In this document: in pieces, positions 8,915 to 15,807 of the stretch | How the letters are laid out: each line of letters opens with the position of its first letter | How positions within the stretch are numbered: the first letter of the stretch is position 1 | Position numbers and translations under genes: made by a program | Origin: Candidatus Babeliales bacterium | Lineage (GTDB): Bacteria > Babelota > Babeliae > Babelales > JABCYS01 | Direction: 5' to 3' | Assembly (NCBI GenBank): GCA_016929235.1 | Contig: JAFGJD010000004.1 | Coordinates: forward strand, 128,866-171,163 | DNA: 42,298 nucleotides | The notes under the pieces: generated by a model | Database searches by the model: none | What the model saw: the letters and a program-made list of their open reading frames with translations, nothing else | What the model was told of the DNA's origin: nothing

Positions 8915-9901
8915 CTATGGTGTTGGCACTGTCTTTACAATTGTAGTGATAAGATCATCTGTAATGATGTTATCAGCTTCTGCATGATAGGAAAGTGTGA
9001 TCCTATGTCTCATAACAGGTTTTGCCACTGCCTTTACATCGTCTGGCGTAACAAAATGCCGCTGTTGTATGAATGCATGCGCTTGCGCTGCATGGTAGAG
9101 TGCAATTGTTGCACGAGGTGATGCGCCATCTTGTATTGCTTCGGCGAGATTATCCAGTTGATATTTTGTTGGTGTTCGTGTTGCTTCTACAAGTGAAACA
9201 ATATAATCGACAATATGCTGGTTAACATAAACAGAACGGACGAGTTTTTGTGCAGTAGCAATGTCCGCATGGGAGAGAATATTGGTGATAGATGCAGGAT
9301 TAAATACGCGCGCTAATATCTCCTTTTCTTGATCTCGACTTGGGTATGTCATATGTAGTTTAAACATGAAGCGATCTATTTGTGCTTCTGGGAGTCGATA
9401 TGTTCCTTCTTGTTCAAGAGGATTTTGTGTTGCAAATACAAGAAAAGGTGATTCTAGGAGATATGTGTCTGAACCTATGGTCACTTGACGTTCTTGCATG
9501 GCTTCAAGTAAAGCAGCCTGTGCTTTTGCTGGGGCGCGATTAATTTCATCGGCGAGAATGAGGTTAGCGAAAATTGGTCCCCGCTTTGTTTCAAAATCAT
9601 TTGTTTTCTGATTATAGATCATGGTCCCGATGATATCGGCAGGGAGCAGATCAGGTGTGAACTGTAGACGCTTAAATGAAACCCCTAATGTCTGTGCAAC
9701 TGTTTTAATTAAAGTTGTTTTAGCGATGCCTGGAACGCCTTCGATGAGTAGATGGCCATCACACAGTAGGGCAATCATTGTGAATAAAATCGTATCGTGT
9801 TGTCCAACGATTACACGGCTAATCTCGTGGGTGAGCTGCTGAAATGTAATGCTCGCATTCTTGATTGCTTGGGGCTGCTCCTGAGAAAACGCAAGATCCA
9901 T
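8915..9901 (-). CDS. moxR: MoxR-family AAA+ ATPase
   Basis: AAA+ ATPase of the MoxR group, chaperone-like ATPases that usually act on VWA-domain partners. Seen: Walker A GVPGIAKT (55-62), RLQFTPDLLPADIIG and the GPIFANLILADEINR Walker B segment (108-122), the MoxR signature KAQAALLEAMQE, sensor 1 VFATQNP, and QIDRFMF. Length (328 aa) is normal. No VWA or DUF58 gene, the usual partners, lies next to it in this window; its neighbours are the secretin operon and a pentapeptide-repeat gene. AAAGGAA lies about 10 nt before the ATG. Its substrate cannot be inferred here. Confidence 0.9.
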   Translation of the reverse strand: MDLAFSQEQPQAIKNASITFQQLTHEISRVIVGQHDTILFTMIALLCDGHLLIEGVPGIAKTTLIKTVAQTLGVSFKRLQFTPDLLPADIIGTMIYNQKTNDFETKRGPIFANLILADEINRAPAKAQAALLEAMQERQVTIGSDTYLLESPFLVFATQNPLEQEGTYRLPEAQIDRFMFKLHMTYPSRDQEKEILARVFNPASITNILSHADIATAQKLVRSVYVNQHIVDYIVSLVEATRTPTKYQLDNLAEAIQDGASPRATIALYHAAQAHAFIQQRHFVTPDDVKAVAKPVMRHRITLSYHAEADNIITDDLITTIVKTVPTP

Positions 9902-9979
9902 AGTGACTCATTCCTTTCGTACAGTTCAAGAGCAAAAGTCTATCATGGGTAGGTTGTTTTTCAATAAAGAGCGTAGTAC

Positions 9980-10008
9980 AAAAAAAGAGGCTGCATGTTG
10001 CAGCCTCT
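9980..10008 (-). terminator. Rho-independent terminator after the pentapeptide-repeat gene
   Basis: A perfect 10-bp stem (AGAGGCTGCA / TGCAGCCTCT, 9986-9995 and 9999-10008) with a 3-nt loop is followed on the minus strand by a T-run. It lies about 20 nt past the stop at 10029 and probably ends the tpiA-secG-mlaE-mlaF-pentapeptide transcript. Confidence 0.9.
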
Positions 10009-10028
10009 GCATTTATATTTTATTAGAT

Positions 10029-10697
10029 TTATCCGATTGGATTACTCATTTTGCAGCGAACCCATTCCAAGCCATTTTTGTCTTGGCATATATCGTGTTG
10101 TGGATTTAGCCATGGAAGGTTTGGTAAGCCTTGAATTCGTGGAAGAATTTCTTTAAGGCCATTGTCATCTAATTTTACAGCAAGTTGCTCTTGGCTGTAC
10201 TTTTTCCCATCAGGCATAGTGGTTGTTTCATCAATAAGTGCGCCATCCATGTTTGTATTTTTGAATGAAGCAAGGGTAAGATCGGCTCCTCTTAGATCAG
10301 CGCCCTGCAGATTTGCTCCATCAAAAATAGCTTCATACAGTTTTGCTGAGGATATATTTGCCCCTTGCAGCTTTGCACCGGAGAGGTTTGCTTTTTGTCG
10401 GTAACTTTTGCAGGTCGTTCCAACGACAGCAGGACACATTTGGGTATATGTTTTGAGAATTGCCCCCTTAAGGTTTGCGGCTTTCAAGTCTTGATTTCGT
10501 AGGTCAGCACCGCGCATATCAAGACCGGCGCCATTCTTGGTTTCTAGAAAGGTTTGAATATTGCTGCGGATGGCAGGGGTTAATTTTTCTTTGCCGGGTT
10601 TTGCAGGATTAATTGGTTTAAGTTGGGCCTGTTGGGCTCTAGTAGCACTGAAGCACACAGCAAGCAACGACAGCACGATATATTTTTTATCCATCAT
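10029..10697 (-). CDS. Exported pentapeptide-repeat protein
   Basis: 222 aa from the ATG at 10697, chosen because GGGAG lies just upstream and a signal peptide follows (KKYIVLSLLAVCFSATRAQQ). A longer frame upstream has no supporting ribosome site. The middle holds pentapeptide repeats of A(D/N)LXX type (GADLRNQDLKAANLKGA; ANLSGAKLQGANISSAKL; GANLQGADLRGADLTLASF), interrupted by an insert with two cysteines (TQMCPAVVGTTCKSYR) that could form a disulfide. The C-terminus is not repetitive and has two more cysteines. Such repeats form a right-handed quadrilateral beta-helix. The function of this exported member is unknown. It may be cotranscribed with mlaF, 86 nt upstream. Confidence 0.85.
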   Translation of the reverse strand: MMDKKYIVLSLLAVCFSATRAQQAQLKPINPAKPGKEKLTPAIRSNIQTFLETKNGAGLDMRGADLRNQDLKAANLKGAILKTYTQMCPAVVGTTCKSYRQKANLSGAKLQGANISSAKLYEAIFDGANLQGADLRGADLTLASFKNTNMDGALIDETTTMPDGKKYSQEQLAVKLDDNGLKEILPRIQGLPNLPWLNPQHDICQDKNGLEWVRCKMSNPIG

Positions 10698-10783
10698 ATT
10701 TCTCCCTTTTATGAATGATTGGATGGTATCTACCTTTATCATGACATAAGTGGGAAGAAGACATCAAGAATACGTTGAGGTTC

Positions 10784-11551
10784 TTAGACTCGAGTAGTGG
10801 TGTGTGTTATTTCGTTTTGGATTGGGCCTTCGGATAGTCCGCGAATAAATTGATAAACATAAGGATTATCGGTATCCCAGATGGTTTTTGCGTCTCCAAA
10901 GAACTGGATTTTGCCATCATGAAGCAGGGCAACCTTATCAACAAATTTAAAGATTTCTACGTCATGGGAAATCACGATAGACGTAGAATTATTTGCTTGC
11001 TGGATATCAACCATGAGTTCATGAATAACACGGGAAGTGATGGGGTCAAGACCTGTTGTTGGTTCATCATAGAGCATATATTTTGGCTGTGAAATTAAAG
11101 TTCGCGCTAACCCAACTCGCTTTCTCATACCACCGGAAAGCTCAGCGGGATATTTATCAAGGGTGTCCAAATCAAGATGAACAAGTGCAAGTTTTTCTTC
11201 AACAATAGGACGAACTTTATTTTTTGGCATTCCTTGCTCTATGAGCTTGATACCAACATTTTCAAAAACCGTTAGAGAGTCAAGCAGGGCTGCAAATTGA
11301 AAAACGTAGCCGAATTTATCAAAATTTGCGTCAAGTTGTTGTTCTGTGAATTGTGCAGTATCTTCGCCATCTATTAAGATTTTCCCTGCGGTTGGTCGCA
11401 ATAGACCAATGATCTGCTTCAAGAGAACAGACTTCCCCTCACCTGAACGACCAACAATACAGGTGATTTGATTATCAGGAATTTTAAGAGTGACGCCTTT
11501 AGTAACTTTCGTATCACCGAAACTCTTTTCTACATTAATCAGCTCTATCAC
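10784..11551 (-). CDS. mlaF: MlaF-type ABC transporter ATPase
   Basis: ATPase of a Mla/MCE-type lipid transporter, which moves phospholipids between the membranes of diderms. Walker A GRSGEGKS (34-41), a Q-loop in FQFAALLDSLTVFENV, signature LSGGMRKRVGLAR, Walker B YMLYDEPTTGLD and switch histidine ISHD are intact. The Q-loop followed by LLDSLTVFENV is typical of MlaF. It starts with GTG after AAGGAG, 9 nt downstream of the MlaE stop, so the two are cotranscribed and should form an MlaE2F2 core. No MCE-domain protein (MlaD) lies next to it here; it may be elsewhere in the genome. Confidence 0.92.
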   Translation of the reverse strand: MIELINVEKSFGDTKVTKGVTLKIPDNQITCIVGRSGEGKSVLLKQIIGLLRPTAGKILIDGEDTAQFTEQQLDANFDKFGYVFQFAALLDSLTVFENVGIKLIEQGMPKNKVRPIVEEKLALVHLDLDTLDKYPAELSGGMRKRVGLARTLISQPKYMLYDEPTTGLDPITSRVIHELMVDIQQANNSTSIVISHDVEIFKFVDKVALLHDGKIQFFGDAKTIWDTDNPYVYQFIRGLSEGPIQNEITHTTTRV

Positions 11552-11560
11552 TCTTACTCC

Positions 11561-12340
11561 TTAGTCCCACAAAATAGCTGTTAAGAAGTAGTTTGCTATC
11601 AAGATCATAATCGATCCGATCACCACACTTTGCGTAGTTGCTTTTCCCACACCTCGTGCTCCACCAAATGTGTTGTACCCCTTGAAGGTACCAACCCACG
11701 ATAAAATAAGCCCAAAGACACTGGACTTAATGAGCCCACCAGTAATATCGGAAAGTTCCACATACTCACGGATATTGGAGACATATTCCTCGGGATTCAG
11801 CCCAAGAACATAGGTGCATATAAAGTAACCGCCAACAACACCACAGATCATCGAGATCAAACTTAAAAACGGAAGAATCACAACGCTGGCGAGGATACGA
11901 GGAACAACCAAATATTGCTGAGGGTTAATACCAAGTGTTCTCAGTGCGTCAATCTGTTCCGTGATCCTCATAGTGCCGATTTCAGCAGTGATAGCAGATC
12001 CTGCGCGGCCAGTTACCATGAGTCCAGTGAGTACTGGTCCAAGCTCACGTGTCATACTGAGTGCAACGATCGTTCCTACAAATTCAGTTGCGCCGAATCG
12101 TTTGAAGCCATAATAGCTTTGCATTGCAAGGACCATACCGGTAAAGCTGCCTGTTAGAAAGATAATGGTTGATGAGTTGACACCGATACGCTCCATTTGC
12201 TTGAACATTTTGGAGACTTTTAGTTTAGACGTAAAAAGAGTACGAGCTGATGCAAGAAAGAAGATAAAGAATGTACCGACTGTGTTGCATGTTTCTAAGG
12301 CAGAAGATCCCAATCTATCTACTAACCTTAAGATCATCAT
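11561..12340 (-). CDS. mlaE: MlaE-type ABC transporter permease
   Basis: Integral membrane partner of MlaF, 259 aa with five or six hydrophobic segments. Family motifs seen: TGMVLAMQSYYGFKRFGA, FVGTIVALSMTRELGPVLTGLMVTGRAGSAITAEIGTM (discussed in pieces: the RELGPVL and GRAGSA blocks are the MlaE signature), and ALRTLGINPQQYLVVPR. It starts with tandem ATGs after AAGGAG. Located between secG and mlaF in one operon. Function by family: lipid transport across the inner membrane, with an MCE protein as the periplasmic carrier. Confidence 0.93.
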   Translation of the reverse strand: MMILRLVDRLGSSALETCNTVGTFFIFFLASARTLFTSKLKVSKMFKQMERIGVNSSTIIFLTGSFTGMVLAMQSYYGFKRFGATEFVGTIVALSMTRELGPVLTGLMVTGRAGSAITAEIGTMRITEQIDALRTLGINPQQYLVVPRILASVVILPFLSLISMICGVVGGYFICTYVLGLNPEEYVSNIREYVELSDITGGLIKSSVFGLILSWVGTFKGYNTFGGARGVGKATTQSVVIGSIMILIANYFLTAILWD

Positions 12341-12368
12341 CGCCTCATCTCCTTTTCATCCATACGTC

Positions 12369-12689
12369 TTACGAATGGCGCTGGCGAGATTGTTTTACTG
12401 TATTTGCTGGTTGTGATGGTGTTGTTTGTATTTTACTTACGTACTTAAGCCCCTTGGTTTGTTGCGTCTTTGCGATGGCCAAAATTAGTGAACCGCCCAT
12501 AAAGATTGCGCCAAGAATCCAGGTTGCTTTTTGAAAAATATCTTGTCCTCCTGATCCACCAAAGAGCATGGTGTTGGTTCCACCGATGCTACCGATGCCC
12601 ATACTTCCTTTTCCCTTTTGAATAAGAATTAGAAGTACAAGTAGCACACATGCGAAAAAGAAAAGCGTAATGATGAGTCCTAAGAACAT
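12369..12689 (-). CDS. secG: SecG preprotein translocase subunit
   Basis: 106 aa with two membrane helices (LGLIITLFFFACVLLVLLIL and ATWILGAIFMGGSLILAI) separated by the SecG loop (QKGKGSMGIGSIGG, then NTMLFGGSGG), a strong family match. SecG assists SecYE/SecA in protein export, in keeping with the many signal peptides in this window. The C-terminal tail is short and polar. It lies 24 nt downstream of tpiA, an arrangement seen in many bacteria. GGAGA precedes the ATG. Confidence 0.95.
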   Translation of the reverse strand: MFLGLIITLFFFACVLLVLLILIQKGKGSMGIGSIGGTNTMLFGGSGGQDIFQKATWILGAIFMGGSLILAIAKTQQTKGLKYVSKIQTTPSQPANTVKQSRQRHS

Positions 12690-12713
12690 ACCGGTATCTC
12701 CATAAATCCTACA

Positions 12714-13463
12714 TTATTGTGGTGTATAGCAAGAGCGTACTATTTTTTTCAATGCTTGAAAATCTACGCTCGCTCTTCCAATGAGAAACCCATCAATATT
12801 AGACAATGAACTCAAGCGTCCCGCCTCGCTAGGGCTGATGCTTCCTCCATAAAGTAATTGTGGGTCAGAAAAGATGTCACTAAGGTGTTTTTTGAGCCAC
12901 GAACTGGTCTGTTCCAATTCGGTATTAGTTGGGGTCTTCCCTGTGCCAATTGCCCAGATTGGTTCATAGGCCACCCATAGATGGGCTCCTTTGCAGGCGA
13001 GTTTGATGGGTTCTAACTGTTTTTCAAGGATGGCATTGGTCTGGCTTTGAGCGCGTTCTTGCTCCGTTTCTCCGATACACACGATAGGGCAGATACCAGC
13101 TTTGAGCAGAAGCTGGGCTTGCTCGGCAATATTTTGGTTTGTCTCGTGATGCTGTGTTCGCCGCTCACTATGGCCGACGATACAGTGACTGATTCCAATC
13201 TGAGCCAAGGCCGCGGCTGATATATCACCTGTATGAGCCCCGGACCCATATGCAGAACATGCTTGGGCTCCGATTGAGACCTTGGGCGAAGTGGTTATTT
13301 TAAGTGCCTCGGGTAATGAAAGGTAGGAGGGACAGATGACCAGTGATGCTTGATCTGGTATTAAAGCGATCAAGTCGGTACTATAATTCGATAAAAATTC
13401 TGATTCTTCGTTGGGACTCAAATACATTTTCCAGTTGGCTACAAAGGCAAAAGTCGGCTTCAT
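12714..13463 (-). CDS. tpiA: Triosephosphate isomerase
   Basis: Interconverts dihydroxyacetone phosphate and glyceraldehyde 3-phosphate. Catalytic lysine in VANWKMYL, catalytic histidine in CIVGHSERR, catalytic glutamate in VAYEPIWAIGTG, and the phosphate-binding YGGSISPSEAG and DGFLIGRAS segments are all present. The start at 13463 gives 249 aa, the usual length, with AAAGG just upstream; an in-frame extension to 13508 would add 15 residues not seen in the family. It leads the operon continuing into secG-mlaE-mlaF. The gene at 13547 is divergent, so promoters for both should lie in the 83-nt gap. Confidence 0.96.
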   Translation of the reverse strand: MKPTFAFVANWKMYLSPNEESEFLSNYSTDLIALIPDQASLVICPSYLSLPEALKITTSPKVSIGAQACSAYGSGAHTGDISAAALAQIGISHCIVGHSERRTQHHETNQNIAEQAQLLLKAGICPIVCIGETEQERAQSQTNAILEKQLEPIKLACKGAHLWVAYEPIWAIGTGKTPTNTELEQTSSWLKKHLSDIFSDPQLLYGGSISPSEAGRLSSLSNIDGFLIGRASVDFQALKKIVRSCYTPQ

Positions 13464-13546
13464 ACGGGACCTTTTGAGAATAAGGGCGGTTTTTGTATGC
13501 TCTACCATACCCTAGAATGGTGCACGTTAGAAGGAGGAATCTTCTT

Positions 13547-14023
13547 ATGAGTATGCAGCGGATGGTGGCGTTTCTTCTGTGCCTGATGATAGCACGGCCT
13601 GTGCTTGCTGAGTTAACTATATCTGAACCTAATCAAACAGCCCCGGCGGGGGAGTCATTTCAACTCAAAGATACATCTTTACCACAAAATTTTACGATAC
13701 AACGTGGCATGACGATGCAGAAAGCAAGGGTGCTTGGGCGCTTTTCTCCCTACGTCGCTGCTGCCGCAGTTGTTATGTATATTGTTGGAGCGAAAGCTTT
13801 CATCATGGCACCTCCATGGTCGATTGTTATTCTTATTGGATTAACTGCGGATTATATCTTTGAGACACTGATTTTCAGTAATAAATTCAGTTCAAAATTG
13901 GCCCCGTTTGCCCTTGTTTCAATGCTAATGAAACAAAATAAACAATTTGGAAAACATGTGGCACAATTCTTGCCTTTACCTAATGATGCAGAAGAGGGTG
14001 TATCTGTCGAAGCAGTGAATTAG
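13547..14023 (+). CDS. Small exported membrane protein, unknown function
   Basis: 158 aa from the ATG at 13547, which has AAGGAGG 9 nt upstream; in-frame codons further upstream lack a ribosome site. A signal peptide (MVAFLLCLMIARPVLA) is followed by a polar segment and a hydrophobic hairpin of two probable membrane helices (YVAAAAVVMYIVGAKAFIMA and WSIVILIGLTADYIFETLIF), then a short charged tail. I recognise no family. Its 3' end overlaps the convergent uvrC by 4 nt. It resembles the 15393 gene only in general plan: signal peptide, hydrophobic core, small size. Confidence 0.7.
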   Translation: MSMQRMVAFLLCLMIARPVLAELTISEPNQTAPAGESFQLKDTSLPQNFTIQRGMTMQKARVLGRFSPYVAAAAVVMYIVGAKAFIMAPPWSIVILIGLTADYIFETLIFSNKFSSKLAPFALVSMLMKQNKQFGKHVAQFLPLPNDAEEGVSVEAVN

Positions 14024-15270
14024 TGTGCATTTCTATGCAGACGATGGTACGTAATAGCAAAATGGTGAGCGTAGTCGCGCAGTGCGATGAGTAGCTTTTC
14101 CGCTTGTTCGTGGATGTCGAGCAATTTTCCTTCTGGATGCCTTTCACTAAATACGCGTTCCTCTCGCTTGGCTAAGCTGATACATGGTCGTGAAATGTTG
14201 AGTTTTAGGATGGCGTTTAGTTGTCCCTTGCCTCCATCAATTAGAATCAAATCTGGCAGATCATTATTTTTATAACGACGTTGCACAATCTCTTGAAGTG
14301 CCGCATAGTCGTTCTGTTGTGTTAGGCTCTTAATCTTGAATCGACGAAACTTATTTTTGTCTGGGATACCGTTGGCGAATCTAACACACGAGCCTACCAG
14401 TGATGTGCTTTGAAAATGTGAAATATCAAAACAATCGATGATACGAGGTGGCTGAGGAAGATCGAGTAACGCTTGTAGGTGTTCTACTGTTGTTTCGTTT
14501 TCAACGATGTTTGACGTTGGTGCAGTTGCCCGGATCGTTTCATGGCGATAAGTTTGTTCATGATACTTAGTTTCTAGTGTTGCAAAAATGGTTACGCTGT
14601 CTTGAAGATAGGTGTTGAGTTTCTGTGCCTTCTCAAACGCTAAGGCATCATTATGGACCTTAATTTTGTTTCGCAATGTCTGTGTGAATTGTTCCGTATT
14701 ACCTTGTAATGCTTCGCGTGCAAGCTCGAGTCTTGTGAGGTAGGCATCTTTATCAAAGTCATCTCGACATGAACCAGCACAGATATCGAGGTGGTAGTCG
14801 AGACACCCCTGCGGGATTTTGCTTGTACATAACTTTAGACGAAAAGTTGTGGCAAGATATTCGTACACACTACGTGCATCTGATTTATACAGGAATGGTC
14901 CAAAGTACCGTCCCTTAGTTTTCTTGGTGCGTACAATCTTCAGAGTTGGCAATGTTTCTTCTGTAAAAAGAAGATATACAAAGGGCTGTCCATCTTTGAG
15001 GAGGGTATTGAACTTGGGCTGATGCTCTTGAATGAGCTGCGCCTCAAGTAGGGCAGCTTCTGTTTCTGTAGGAGTTGTGATGACCGATACATCATGTACA
15101 ACCGCCTGAAGAGCCTTTAGCTTGAGATCATCCTTTGGTTCTTGAAGATAGGATTTTACGCGAGTACGGAGTGAGGTTGCCTTGCCAATGTAGACAATTC
15201 GGCCTTGATCATCCTTAAACAGATACACGCCAGGAGATAAGGGTAAGGTTTTTATATGCAGATGCTTCAT
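14020..15270 (-). CDS. uvrC: UvrC excinuclease lacking the C-terminal HhH domain
   Basis: Nucleotide excision repair nuclease. Seen in order: the GIY-YIG domain (SPGVYLFKDD and VYIGKATSLRTRVKSYL) for the 3' incision; the cysteine cluster region (CLDYHLDICAGSC); a UVR-like motif (ALAFEKAQKLNTYL); and the RNase H-like domain for the 5' incision with DCFDISHFQ, LILIDGGKGQL and the final histidine motif RDYAHHFAITYHR. The protein stops just after that motif, at 416 aa, whereas UvrC is usually about 600 aa with a tandem helix-hairpin-helix DNA-binding domain. The ATG at 15270 is chosen over a TTG at 15312. No frameshift is evident, since the stop is followed at once by the convergent neighbour. 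Confidence 0.93.
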   Translation of the reverse strand: MKHLHIKTLPLSPGVYLFKDDQGRIVYIGKATSLRTRVKSYLQEPKDDLKLKALQAVVHDVSVITTPTETEAALLEAQLIQEHQPKFNTLLKDGQPFVYLLFTEETLPTLKIVRTKKTKGRYFGPFLYKSDARSVYEYLATTFRLKLCTSKIPQGCLDYHLDICAGSCRDDFDKDAYLTRLELAREALQGNTEQFTQTLRNKIKVHNDALAFEKAQKLNTYLQDSVTIFATLETKYHEQTYRHETIRATAPTSNIVENETTVEHLQALLDLPQPPRIIDCFDISHFQSTSLVGSCVRFANGIPDKNKFRRFKIKSLTQQNDYAALQEIVQRRYKNNDLPDLILIDGGKGQLNAILKLNISRPCISLAKREERVFSERHPEGKLLDIHEQAEKLLIALRDYAHHFAITYHRLHRNAH

Positions 15271-15392
15271 GTTCTCATGATAAACTGACCAAAGCCTCTC
15301 AGCAAGCGCCAATGGAGCGTTTGCTTTGACGTTTCGCTACATTTGGACTTATACTTTCGAACTAATTATTACTTTCAGATAGGGATGCTTCT

Positions 15393-15743
15393 ATGCGGCG
15401 GTTTCTGTTTTCTTGTATGACTATGATCGTAGCTCTTATTACCCTTGCCGACCAGCAGGTTTCTCAGGAACTACCAGCTCTACATGAACGGCTCTTGCTT
15501 TTTATTGAACGTAATAGCTTGTTTATTGGTGCCTTGGTATACCTCATGACCTATGATCATTTTGGTGATTGGTGGGGAAATGCCCTGCAAAAGCTTTTTG
15601 CTGTGAGATATCTTATGGTGTTGTTTGGCTCCAGTTGCCTGGTAAAATATCTCACCAAGTACATCTTGGGAGCGGTCCACATACCAGAGATGGATGAGGA
15701 ATTAGAGGACGTGGCGAAAAAGCTCTTATATTATACGGCTTAA
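15393..15743 (+). CDS. Small membrane protein, unknown function
   Basis: 116 aa with an N-terminal signal or anchor (RFLFSCMTMIVALITLA), a second hydrophobic segment (LFIGALVYLMTYDHF), a third (AVRYLMVLFGSSCLVKYL) and an acidic tail (EMDEELEDVAKKL). AGGG lies 9 nt upstream of the ATG. No family recognised. It stands alone between the divergent uvrC and the convergent exported-protein operon, and is followed by a strong hairpin that likely ends its transcript. Confidence 0.65.
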   Translation: MRRFLFSCMTMIVALITLADQQVSQELPALHERLLLFIERNSLFIGALVYLMTYDHFGDWWGNALQKLFAVRYLMVLFGSSCLVKYLTKYILGAVHIPEMDEELEDVAKKLLYYTA

Positions 15744-15777
15744 ACATAAGCGCAGGTATACCACAACGCTTAGGTGA

Positions 15778-15802
15778 AAAGGGCGGAAAACATCCGCCCT
15801 TT
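15778..15802. terminator. Bidirectional hairpin terminator
   Basis: A perfect 10-bp stem AAAGGGCGGA / TCCGCCCTTT (15778-15787 and 15793-15802) with a 5-nt loop sits between the convergent genes ending at 15743 (+) and 15808 (-). It is flanked by T-rich sequence on the plus side and by TTTTC on the minus strand, so it can serve both transcripts. Confidence 0.88.
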
Positions 15803-15807
15803 GTTAT

